DNA of 64,000 nucleotides from Hofstenia miamia (taxonomy: Eukaryota > Xenacoelomorpha > Acoela > Hofsteniidae), in NCBI GenBank assembly GCA_900660155.1, contig CABFPE010000079.1, positions 288,211 to 352,210 of the forward strand, written 5' to 3'. Positions 46,194 through 57,377 of this stretch are shown here, piece by piece (position 1 is the stretch's first letter; each line of letters opens with the position of its first letter). The notes below the pieces were generated by a model, which worked only from the letters and a program-made list of their open reading frames with translations, was not told where the DNA came from and searched no databases. The position numbers and the translations under genes are program-made.

Positions 46194-48809
46194 ATGCTTG
46201 CCAATAAATGGCAAATATTGTTCAAACGTAAGGTTGAAACTGTATCTTTAGATATTTGCAGTTGGATCTTGAAGATAATTCAAGTATAACGTCAGCAGTA
46301 GAAGCTATCTCAAAAGAGCATGGAAAATTAGATGTTTTAGTAAACAATGCAGGCTTTGCTTTCAAAAATGCGTCTACTGTTCCTTTTCAAGAACAGGCAG
46401 AAGTATGCCTTAGTTTTTTTTTCATAAAAACTTACTATAATTGCATCCTAGGTTACCAACAGAATCAATTACTTTGGAACTCTTACTGTGATTAATGCCT
46501 TCATTCCACTTTTACGAAATGGGCGAATTGTTAATGTGGCTAGTTTGGGTGGCAAACTCTCAAAGGTAAAATCTGTTTCTAATGTTATTCAATGTTGCCT
46601 ATGAGGAAATAGTTAGTTCTGATATTCCCAATAATGTTCAACTTAGCTTGAGTATTCCTTAACATTTACACAAAGTGTTCTATTATTCTGTAAGATAATG
46701 TAACTTGCTGCTCAATTAAACATTAAAACGTGGCCTATTATAATGGTAAGATACTTTGCAAGAATAGCTTAGTAGAAGAAGAATGAATGTCGAGAAAGGA
46801 AAAACACTAGGGTCGGAGGCATATGTAGATAAAGCAACTGTAAGAGGTCACTAGTTAAGATGTGCAGCGGTTACCGCTGTTAATGCAAAAGTCTGTCAAG
46901 AAATATAATCCAGGGATAAGCAGAAGTCAATGCCTTATATAATTACATAATAGAAAATGTTTTCAAATGTTTAGATTTTAAAGTAGTGTACTTAGGTGTC
47001 AGAAGAACATCAGAAAAAATTAACTTCACCCCATTTGAGTTTGGAAGAACTATCAGCGTACATTAATGAATTTATTGAAAAAACGAAGACCAATTCTCAC
47101 CAAGAAGCCGGTTATTCAAACTCAGCCTATTGTATGAGTAAGCTTGGAATGATAGCTCTTTCTAATGTAAGTTCTTTTTTGAAAAAACCTCTCATATTGT
47201 TGTAAATTTATTTATGGAATTTTGCAAATACTTTAGGTTTCTAGGAACAGTTTATATTTAAAATTATAATTACTAATTTTCAAAATGTAATTTTCATTAA
47301 TAAATTATACAATTTTGACTTACCGCTTTCAAATGTATTCAAAAAACCAATTAGATTAGTGCTAACATAATCTCATTTGATTTTCACTATTCCAAACATA
47401 ATATTAGAGGAATGTTGAAGCGACACTTGGCTGTATTTTAGATCTTCGCACGTGAACTAGCTGGTGACAACATTGCTGTTGTTTCAATGTGTCCGGGCTG
47501 GTGTAAAACTGATATGGCCGGAACTAATGCTCCAAAGACAGCAGCAGATGGAGCCGATATAGTTACTTATTTGGCTACTAGAGACAATATTATGGAGTTA
47601 TCTGGTAAATTTATAAGCGAAAAGGTAGTGACAGAGTGGTAGAACATCATTGTTTCTATTTTGGAAAACATGTTTGCTTGAAGTTTAGTTACGTTTTAGA
47701 ACATTGTTTCATTATATATAAAACCTGACTTCTAATATCACTATGTTGCAGAAAATTTGCTTTCAGATATGCAAACCAATACTTGTAAAATTGTAAACCC
47801 CTTATTAATATTGTTGTTCTGGTCCTGGAAAACATTTTGGTAATACAAACGATGTCTTTGAAAACTACTCGTATTGCAGAAACTAATGAAGAGTAGGCTG
47901 TGTGTTTTGTGTGCAAGCCCATGAAACAATTACTGCAGCATGAACCCTTGGAATATTTCTGTTGTAGGGTTAAGAACTTTGGAAAATTACAAATTTCTCA
48001 TGAAAAAGATCTTTTAACAAAGCAGTTACTGTTATATGGCTGATTGGTGCACAAGATTTGCAGATTTTTTCTTGAAAAATCAGATTTACAAAGTATGTCC
48101 ATTCGGATTAAGGTTAATGTATTTTTTTGCAATACAAAAATCACAACTACTATAGAGCTGTTTTAAGTGATAAAGTCAAAACTTACAAAACAATTCCATT
48201 TTACATTGAAACATAATTGATATAGCTATTATATACTACAACTAACATTTTAGTACGACATAAATACCTAAAAACAATTTTGACACAAATCTTTTTAAAT
48301 TAAATTATAAAAGTTACTTCTTTGATGCTAACATTTTTCTCGTCTATGTCACATTAGACTATAATAATCTAAGCAAAAAAAGTTCAACTTTGAATAAATC
48401 ATTCTTGCTGTTGATGCAATTAAACATTTAGAAATAATTAATTCAAAAAAACTTATTGCAACCTCGTCAAGCAATCATTGATTTCATCCACTCACTTGTT
48501 ATGAGCTATTTAAATTTTAGGTATATCCCCATCAGAAATTTAAAAATATCCATAATTAAGTAGCTTAAGTAACAACATGAATTCGCACTTAATAGTTGTA
48601 AAAGAAATTCTAGGAAGCAATTCAATTCCATATTCTTGAACGTTAAAAAATTACACAATATGACACGCTTAGTTTCTTAGAATTCATAAAGAACTTTAAC
48701 AAGTGTTCTATTAAATGTTCTCCCAAACTATATGCAAAAAAGACAAATTCATTTTTGAAAATAGGTAAAGTTCAAAGGAAAAATCTCTCTAAAACTTAAT
48801 AATGAAATA
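46193..48809 (+). repeat. 2.6-kb inverted duplicate, right arm
   Basis: Exact reverse-complement partner of 25938-28554 as far as I could compare, including about 1.2 kb of non-coding 3' flank. Confidence 0.9.
46252..47642 (+). CDS. CBR1-like: Gene B, right copy: CBR1-like carbonyl reductase lacking exon 1
   Basis: Exons 2-5 are 46252-46402, 46452-46565, 46996-47166 and 47442-47642, with GT-AG introns of 49, 430 and 275 nt. The product has NNAG, an intact catalytic Ser (VNVASLGGK), YCMSK (Tyr and Lys present), CPGW..TDMAG and a C-terminal EKVVTEW. Exons line up codon for codon with gene C apart from substitutions. Exon 1, with the nucleotide-binding motif, should lie upstream of 46252, but only the (TA)n run and non-coding DNA are there. 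The gene faces gene C tail to tail. Either exon 1 was lost, lies further away, or fell out of the assembly at the microsatellite. Confidence 0.8.
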
Positions 48810-50210
48810 TAAATAAATTCTGAAATGGTTAAAGGTAGTTGATTCCTACGTAAAAATTCACATCAAACAAATCAAATTCTACAATAGAGATTATATTATC
48901 ACAAAAATTTCAATTTCAAAACAATGCTTTTCCTCTTAGTATCAATAATATACTTTGAATCATTGAAAGCAATTGCTGTATTTGAAACCTACAAATCTAC
49001 TCTACGTACGGCAGTGTCGGAAACATCATTGTTTTTGGACATATCAAGTAAATTACAACTTATTGACTCGTGAAAGACCAGATTGCTGCTGTTGTATCAT
49101 GAGATACAGCACATGATGAATGCATAAAAATAAGCATTCTAAATTTTTTTGGCTGTTGTCCCTTTTCAAATCTAGTTTTTTACAGATTTGATACAGAAAT
49201 TAATGGTTCAGCTCCCAACTGCTTGTATTTGATTTTATATAAATCCAATCCCATTACTTTTAAAATTATATATTTTAGTCGATGTGCCGCTACAGTCCAA
49301 GATTTTACTTCTTTTAGTTTTTAAGAATATTTAGAAATGCTTAAAACATTGAGAAATTTCTAAAGAAAGTCTGTTTTTCATGATTTCAATAGAAAGTGCT
49401 GCTCCCATTGACACAAAATAGTCCCAGGTTTAGATCTTTGTCACTAGTACCAGTAAACCTAAAGTGAAATGAATACAAGAATAATTTATGCAAAAAGCAA
49501 AATTTAATTTTGTTATTTTAAAATGAGTAATATTAATTTTGACTGTACCTTTTCATGACCCTCCAAAAATCTTTTTTTTAAATATTGAAAATAATGAATA
49601 TTGTGTCAGAAATATTAGCACATTATTAAAGACATTTTGTGCTAGAAAATTTTAAAATTTTGGCTCGCATAATGAAATATAATAACTGCAATTTCTGTGT
49701 AATTTAAGTTCTTTGGACAATTGCTGCTGTAGTTGAGGATAAGTTATTTTGAAGAATTTTGCAATTGCTCTGTATGTTGTAAACTGCCTTTACTTTTCTA
49801 CATAATAATGTAATAAAGTTAGCTATGTGGCTACTCGCTACTTGATAAATTCCAAGAAATTTAGAAAATCCCTTGCTATTCATTTCTTAGAAATATAGTC
49901 ACAAATATCATATAAAAAATTTAAAGTTGGGAAATTATTAATGAATTGAATGTTTTATTGAATATTATAGTTGGTTATGAGAAATGTTTATATGCAGGCT
50001 TAATATCTGTTTCGAAATCGTTAATAGTTTATTAAAAATTTAAGCACTAAATAACTTTGGGAAACAATATGAGTGTAGTATACTACATTTACTAAATTTA
50101 GATATACTGCACGAAGGACATAATGTATGGATTTAGTAACAAGATCAATTACATCGAATAACATGTTAATTATATTTCAGAACATTTTTCAAAATAGAAA
50201 CAATGTTGTT
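48810..50210. other. Intergenic between convergent genes B and C
   Basis: AT-rich, no features recognised. A TTTATT at 49953 (AATAAA on the minus strand) could serve gene C. Confidence 0.4.
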
Positions 50211-52681
50211 CTACCACTTTGCAACTGCCTTTTCCCTAATGAATTCACCAGATAACTCCATAATATTGTCCTTAGTTACCAACCAAGTTACTATATCTGC
50301 TCCGTCAGCCGCTGAATTTGGAGCGCTTGCTCCGGCCATATCAGTTTGGCACCAACCTGGACACATTGAAACTACAGCAATGTTGTCGCCAGCTAGCTCC
50401 CGCGCATGTATCTAAAACTCTTTGTAAGGAAATAAAACATATATTGTTTCAAATATCGATATTAACAAAATATTGAAAAAACAGGTAAGAAATTAAGGAA
50501 TTATTACTAAAAAACATAAAATAAACGGATATTAACAAAGATGAGATCACCGTCTAATCTGATTTTTGCAAATATTTTAAAATGATGCTAAAAATTTGGT
50601 AGATAGAGACAAGAAAATTACATTAGTTAAAGTTATCAAAGAAAATTTAATTGCAACATGCCAAGATGGCATTTAATAAAGGTCGTCTTGCAGCATGCAT
50701 ATTTTATAAGACCATTATACTCACTACAGAAATACGAATTTTTCGTACAGCATATGAAAATTTGAATGAGCGACAGGGCTAATATAGCATTTGACCCATA
50801 TCCACCTAATACAGGTTAATGGAAAAGTCATTACGGAAAATACCTTTAGGAAAATTGGACTAATTTGGGACATATGACTTTTGCGAATGCGATTTCACAA
50901 TGGCTAAGAGGAATTCATACCTTTCTATTGAATTGTAGTTGTTTTAAGGGGGAACGACTAACCTTAGTAAGAGCAATAACGGCCAGCTTGCTCATTCCAT
51001 ATGAAGTGCCGGAATATCCTGCTTCTTTATGTGAATTCGTTTTTGTTTTTTCAATGAAGTCGTTAATGTACGCTGAGAGCTCTTCTACTGTAAGATCAGA
51101 TGAAGCTAATTTTTTCTGATGATCTTCACGCACCTAAATGATGACAATTAATCATAAGCTTTACTATTTTTTTACAGGAAGAAAATAAGAATTGATTTTG
51201 GAATATTGATTGCCAAGAGAAAATAAAAAATTTTTGAAATAGCTGAAAAATGCTCCTATGAAAGAAATGTATGATACACATGTATAAATATCTTACTTGT
51301 GAGAGCTTCCCAACAAAACTGCCTAAGTTTATAATCCGTCCATTTTTTAAAAGTGGAATGAAAGCTTTTGTAACATTGAGAGTTCCAAAATAGTTTATTC
51401 TGTTGGTGACCTAAGACAGCAAAGTAACAGAACATGTACTAAAATTTAAACATACTTCTGCTTGTTCATGAACAGGAGCAGTAGAAGCCCCTTTAAAAGC
51501 AAAACCTGCATTGTTCACCAAAACATCTAATTTCCCATGCTGTTTTGAAATAGCTTCTGCTGCTGACTTTATAGTGGAAGCATCTTCAAGATCCAACTGT
51601 AAATATCTAAATGACAGAATTTTTAACTTTACTTTAAGCAGAAATATGAATAGCAGCACCTAAAGTTGCTCGTGTTTTGATGATAAAATCTACATTCATG
51701 TTTCATTTTTTTGTTCGTTAATGAAAATTGCAGTAAAATCTCCGATAAGTTTGTTATCGAGCATGGTGCATGTATACAGTCCAGTCAAATGCAAGGACAA
51801 TTTCTCTAACTTTTGGCTTCTCATCTTTTCACTTAATATTCAATTTAAAAAATATCTTGATTTTGTACAGTAAATAAAAATAAATAGGAAATTCAATGGC
51901 ATAATAAAGTTTGAGGTTATGACATAAAATATGTTCACTGCCATCAACAAATAATTTATACATAAACAAATTGAACATAACGTGTAAAAAGCAAAACCTT
52001 ACACATTTCAAGGATATTGAACTTTGGTATTTCTTTGACAGCAAATTCCGAATAAGAGGAATTTTCTGAGATGCTGTTAATCTCAATCGTTTATTAATTT
52101 TTCATTTAAATGTTACTTAACAACATTCGCAAAATTTGAAATTCCATTGTCACCATTCTTAAAATATTTATCTATGTTATTGATTATTTTTAGTTCTTAT
52201 ATCATTAGACCTAGATTACCTGACAAAAGCAGCACAACCAACTGAAAGGCTCATTTTAACTTTTAGTAATCTTTATGAATTGATAGAATAACCCTTTTTT
52301 CATGTATTGGATTTATAGGGTGATTATAAATACAAGATGCATGAAAAAACTGATTCTCTGTAAGTTATGGTGAGATAGATTTCCATCCCCAATCATCCAA
52401 CCGACTAATGAACTAATGTTTCAGTATGCCCTTGAAAATATCAAATAGATGCCATTCTTAATAAATAATTGATTCATTACGAAATATATTTACATGAAAC
52501 CTTACCTAATGTTTTTTAGTCCTTCATCATGCAAGGTCTTCAATGCTTCAGCTCCTCTTTGTTTATCACGAGATGTCAGATATACAACATCATCTTCTGA
52601 GTAAAGTTTAGATATCTGCCTAACAGCTTCGAATCCGATGCCTTTATTTGAGCCAGTAACTAGACAGATACGTTGAGACAT
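50211..52681 (-). CDS. CBR1-like: Gene C: complete CBR1-like carbonyl reductase (SDR)
   Basis: Exons (minus strand) are 52506-52681, 51456-51606, 51297-51410, 50963-51133 and 50211-50411; all introns are GT-AG (899, 45, 163 and 551 nt) and the spliced product has 270 residues. It reduces carbonyl compounds with NADPH by family assignment. Seen: TGSNKGIG in exon 1, NNAG at 90-93, catalytic Ser at 140 (INLGSFVGK), YGMSK with Tyr192 and Lys196, CPGW..TDMAG, and the C-terminal EKAVAKW. A second in-frame ATG lies one codon upstream at 52684; 52681 was chosen because genes A and D start there. An acceptor-like TTTTAG lies 34 nt upstream of the ATG. This is the only member of the cluster with every exon and every key residue. 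Confidence 0.93.
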
Positions 52682-52719
52682 CATAAAACAATTCAATTTG
52701 TATATTGGATGAGACCTAA

Positions 52720-53699
52720 AAGGCGTTTTAAGTTCCCTAAATAATATTTTATGCAAGTTAGTGTCATTTCTTCAACGTTACTATTCATAAATCAATGCGA
52801 ATGAGAATTGTTAAAAATGTAGACCACATTATTTATCTATGATAGAATATGCTCGATATTGCCGTTTTGACTAATTAAACGCTTTAAATGTTAATCGAAA
52901 TCGAACGTTTGCTAATATTCACATTTTATATGAATATGCCAAAAATATTAAAGTCACCCCTAAAGGTACTGTTTATAGTTCTAGGATTACTTGTAAGGAG
53001 GGATATTAAGAAATTAAGTGCAATATTATAGTAAATATAAAATAATATATGCCCCGTTTGAATTTCAAATAATGATTTGTATCCCTTGCGTATTTCGCTA
53101 TAGAATGAAAAGGTCAAATCTGTCAACCAAATACCACAAAGTGCAGTTGACTTCAATAAGCAACTTGTCATTGTTAGTTGAAAGTTTGCATATGTTCGCA
53201 GTTTATGTAAATTAAGATGAATTGTTGTTTTTTAAGAAGCGCAAAATTTTTCATATGTGTTATATGAGTTGATAAAAACTATTCAAGTCGTAGGTAAATG
53301 TTCCATACGTAGATCTGAAATTACTTTTAAGCAGAGATGCTAAAAAATTTAGTACATTGCTATTTGTGAGTAAAATTTTTAGAATAAATTGTGTGCCTTT
53401 AAATTTGAAAAAATAAATTACTGCAATACGTACACCTATTTTTCAATATAATTCCTGAAATTGTAACATTTATGCTTATATAGTTGATTTCATATTGTTT
53501 TATTAGATTGAACATTCACGATGCAAATATTCCTCTGGATTTGAAAATTACCTCACATCGAAAATGCCACTAATTTTATTCTAAATTGATGTCAAACCTG
53601 TTACACTGATTTGAAACAATAACTAAAAACATAAGTTTTATAAAATATTGAAAGAATAATTTTACGAATGCATTGATATCACTGAATTTATTTCTAGGT
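52720..53699. other. 5' flank of gene C, no other feature
   Basis: AT-rich intergenic DNA between gene C and the pogo-like relic. No TATA box or other promoter element can be singled out. Confidence 0.4.
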
Positions 53700-53904
53700 A
53701 CAGGTGCATCCTCGATTATCCGTCGATCGATTATCCGAACCTCGATTATCCGAACACAACTAGTTTAAAGACAAGAAACAGACGTATATGTATGTTATGT
53801 ACATTATAACGACACTGCACCTTGCCTTTTCTTTGCACCTTACATACGACAAAGACTCGTGAGTATGGAACTTGAGCCGAAAGCGCTGCTGATTTTGGAC
53901 AACT
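53700..53904 (+). mobile_element. pogo/Tigger transposon relic running into the gap
   Basis: CCTCGATTATCCG-type blocks recur three times at 53706-53757, as at the ends of the MITE at 1830-2167. Next to the gap the plus strand reads LEPKALLILDN, matching the conserved block around the second catalytic Asp of pogo/Tigger DDE transposases (LLLLDNAP-H). The rest of the transposase would lie in the following 1000 Ns. Confidence 0.7.
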
Positions 53905-54904
53905 NNNNNNNNNNNNNNNNNNNNNNNNNNNNNNNNNNNNNNNNNNNNNNNNNNNNNNNNNNNNNNNNNNNNNNNNNNNNNNNNNNNNNNNNNNNNNNNN
54001 NNNNNNNNNNNNNNNNNNNNNNNNNNNNNNNNNNNNNNNNNNNNNNNNNNNNNNNNNNNNNNNNNNNNNNNNNNNNNNNNNNNNNNNNNNNNNNNNNNNN
54101 NNNNNNNNNNNNNNNNNNNNNNNNNNNNNNNNNNNNNNNNNNNNNNNNNNNNNNNNNNNNNNNNNNNNNNNNNNNNNNNNNNNNNNNNNNNNNNNNNNNN
54201 NNNNNNNNNNNNNNNNNNNNNNNNNNNNNNNNNNNNNNNNNNNNNNNNNNNNNNNNNNNNNNNNNNNNNNNNNNNNNNNNNNNNNNNNNNNNNNNNNNNN
54301 NNNNNNNNNNNNNNNNNNNNNNNNNNNNNNNNNNNNNNNNNNNNNNNNNNNNNNNNNNNNNNNNNNNNNNNNNNNNNNNNNNNNNNNNNNNNNNNNNNNN
54401 NNNNNNNNNNNNNNNNNNNNNNNNNNNNNNNNNNNNNNNNNNNNNNNNNNNNNNNNNNNNNNNNNNNNNNNNNNNNNNNNNNNNNNNNNNNNNNNNNNNN
54501 NNNNNNNNNNNNNNNNNNNNNNNNNNNNNNNNNNNNNNNNNNNNNNNNNNNNNNNNNNNNNNNNNNNNNNNNNNNNNNNNNNNNNNNNNNNNNNNNNNNN
54601 NNNNNNNNNNNNNNNNNNNNNNNNNNNNNNNNNNNNNNNNNNNNNNNNNNNNNNNNNNNNNNNNNNNNNNNNNNNNNNNNNNNNNNNNNNNNNNNNNNNN
54701 NNNNNNNNNNNNNNNNNNNNNNNNNNNNNNNNNNNNNNNNNNNNNNNNNNNNNNNNNNNNNNNNNNNNNNNNNNNNNNNNNNNNNNNNNNNNNNNNNNNN
54801 NNNNNNNNNNNNNNNNNNNNNNNNNNNNNNNNNNNNNNNNNNNNNNNNNNNNNNNNNNNNNNNNNNNNNNNNNNNNNNNNNNNNNNNNNNNNNNNNNNNN
54901 NNNN
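53905..54904. other. Assembly gap, 1000 Ns
   Basis: Exactly 1000 Ns, so probably a gap of arbitrary or estimated size. No frame through it means anything. Confidence 0.99.
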
Positions 54905-55041
54905 ATATATACTTTTGAGACCCAATGTGTACAATTGTAAACATGTAGAAAGTAGATTTTTATTGAGATCTGAATTTATATTCAACCTTGAATATCTTTG
55001 TTTATTAAATTGGCTACTTTTTTAAAGATTAATTTGGTCTA

Positions 55042-55804
55042 CACCTTTTTCCAATTAAATGAGCACAACTAACATTTAAATTGTCACAACTAACATTTAA
55101 CTTGTCACAACTAACATTTAAATTGGCACAACTTACATGTAATTTGTGACAACTAACATTTAAATTTGCACACTAACATTGAATTTATCACAACTAACTT
55201 TTAATTTGTCACAACTGTAAATTATAAATTTAATTACTAACATTTATTGTTTTAGAAGAATTAAAACAAAAGTTTTTGCTTGTTGCCATTTCGCTTTTCA
55301 TAGTCAGATTTGCAAGAGGACGCTAGATAATATGCTGTTCGTCTTGAAACCCCATTATTGGCTGCCACATTTATAAAATCCTCATTATTAATTGCCGCCT
55401 CAATGACTCATTGTCTTTCTTGAAAAGTTGTTTTTGTGTATTTTGGCATTTGTATAAAAGAAAAATGATTTAGTTTGTTTTGATATATATATATATCTTT
55501 TTTATAAGTATATATTCGTATATATTACATAATATGAATTAATAAGAATAATTTGTTTTCAATGTATATACAGTTGTCAGAGAAGTGGGTTCGATTCCTA
55601 ATTGAAAAAAAACATTCTAATTTTTGGACATGAAGATCAAATTTAAAAAACCCTGCCAATTAAGCGGAAAAGATAAATCTTTTGTTTTAATACCCTAAAA
55701 CAATAAAGATTAGTAATTAAATTTATGATTTACAATTGTAACAAATTAAATGTTAGTTGTGACAATTTACATGTTAGTTTTGCCAATTTAATTGGAAACA
55801 GGTG
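55042..55804. mobile_element. TA-flanked inverted-repeat element with subterminal 21-bp repeats
   Basis: The left end CACCTTTTTCCAATTAAAT and the right end, read inward, CACCTGTTTCCAATTAAAT are inverted repeats; TA flanks both. Just inside the left end, CACAACTAACATTTAAATT-like units repeat about seven times (55059-55215), and the right side has two or three in inverse orientation. No transposase; 763 bp. Confidence 0.75.
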
Positions 55805-56106
55805 TAGATATTGGTAAAATTTAGGATTAAAGCAACGCTTAAAAATTAGCGTTCTGCAAAATGGATAATATGATTATATAGTTGATTTTGAGGTATTCAC
55901 AAATCATAATATAGCTTCACAAGAAACAAGTTTTTGCATGATTTCAATGTCATAATTCGTAAGGCGCTCTAAATAAAATGTTTTTAACAGAAATATGTCA
56001 TTAAAATATTATTACTTTGGAAAAAATTACATGATTAAGTCACAATATGTACAAATTTGCACAGGAAATTTCAATGAACGAATTAAAAATAGAAAAAATT
56101 TCTTAA

Positions 56107-56313
56107 GGGGGTACACCTCCCAAAACACAAAAATATGAAAAGTATCATTTTCTCACAATTTTTTGCTTCTGTATGATAATAAGTAAGTAAGTTAATTCTA
56201 AGTACTGCTAAAACAATGAATTTTATGAAAATTTAATATATTATATTGAATATTTTAAGGCAATAATTTTTTTAATTTTTTTTAAATTGTAAAATTTTTG
56301 GAGGGTGTACCAC
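56107..56313. mobile_element. Short MITE with TTAA target duplication
   Basis: The left end GGGGGTACACCTCCCAAAA and the right end, read inward, GTGGTACACCCTCCAAAAA are inverted repeats with TTAA on both sides. TTAA targets are used by piggyBac and Kolobok families. The 207-bp interior is AT-rich and non-coding. Confidence 0.75.
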
Positions 56314-56929
56314 TTAATGTCATCAAAAACGATTGAGACGAGCAGTACTGAGCCGCCATATTAATATTTTTTACAACTATCATGCGATGTGCATGTCTAA
56401 AGGATATATATATATATTCATATGCGCCTAAGACTTTAGTTATAGTAAAATTAATGCAATATTGGGGAATAATGGTAAAAATTAGTAAAAAGTAGAATCT
56501 GCCGGATAACAAGGTCATTGAAATGCCGTTACGATGTAGAACCAATTAGTTTCTAAATTTTTAATGGAATTAATTTTTAAGCTATGCCAATTGGTATTTT
56601 ATAGAGGAACAGTAATTTTTGATGTAAATGGTATATACATTCCGTTACCGATTAGTTTTGTGTTCATAAATTCAAGAAAAATGAATTTATAGAAAAAATT
56701 CTGCCTCATTGATTAACATATTAAGTAGTCACACATAACACATTTCAATAAAAAAATCACTATTCAATGAGTAGTATCCATTTTAACTTGAAAATGAAAT
56801 TATGTACTGCTTGACCAGCCCCAGCTACTTTATTTTAGTGATATAATATTAGTACATCGAAAATACATTTGTTCAGTTTTCAATTAAGTAAAAATACATT
56901 ATTCAATGGATGGCTGTATATGATTCAAC

Positions 56930-57377
56930 ATATCTTGACACAACCCAACCCAAAAATTCAAGTTATAAATTTTGACCCAACGCAAAATCAATTTTTGAGC
57001 TTTTAATGCGTTTGACCCCATCGAATGTTCTGTCAAAATTTGACCCAAATACAATTTGAATACTTCAACAAGTTTCTAGCTTGTTAAACAATATACATAG
57101 ACATTATTGAAAAGAAGCACATAAAATTTATTGAAAAATAAAAATAAATAATAATTTTAATCACGAAGACATTCGTATGCTGAAATTCATGTCATTTGCA
57201 CAAATAATATATAATTTATTTGCAAACGTAAAAGAATAATAATAATAATAATACAATTATGAGCCATATTACTTTAAAATATTGACCCAACCTATTTTAT
57301 ATCGTTTTATTGCTTCCCCCAAACAACCCAACCCCAAAAATTAGCAGAAATGAAACTCAACTACTTTACAGTTCTGA
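56930..57377 (+). repeat. Dispersed 'AACCCAACCCAAAAATTCAA' repeat, copy 3
   Basis: Longest copy of the family also seen at 1508-1615 and 44791-45085. It contains GACACAACCCAACCC, TTTTGACCCAACGCAA and TTTTAATGCGTTTGACC, and ends with a CCCAACC block and CAGTTCTG. A (TAA)n run lies inside at about 57236-57252. Confidence 0.55.

Noticed and set aside
46022-46207. Frame with a long Tyr-Ile repeat
   Set aside because: Translation of a microsatellite.
47689-47929. Minus-strand frames downstream of gene B (and their twins at 26818-27058)
   Set aside because: Identical in both arms simply because the arms are identical; no recognisable motif.
53760-55025. Long open frames of 380-394 codons
   Set aside because: They run through the 1000-N gap; almost all residues are unknown.
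55585-55602. GGGTTCGATTCC resembling a tRNA B box
   Set aside because: No A box or cloverleaf around it; a lone match inside a MITE.
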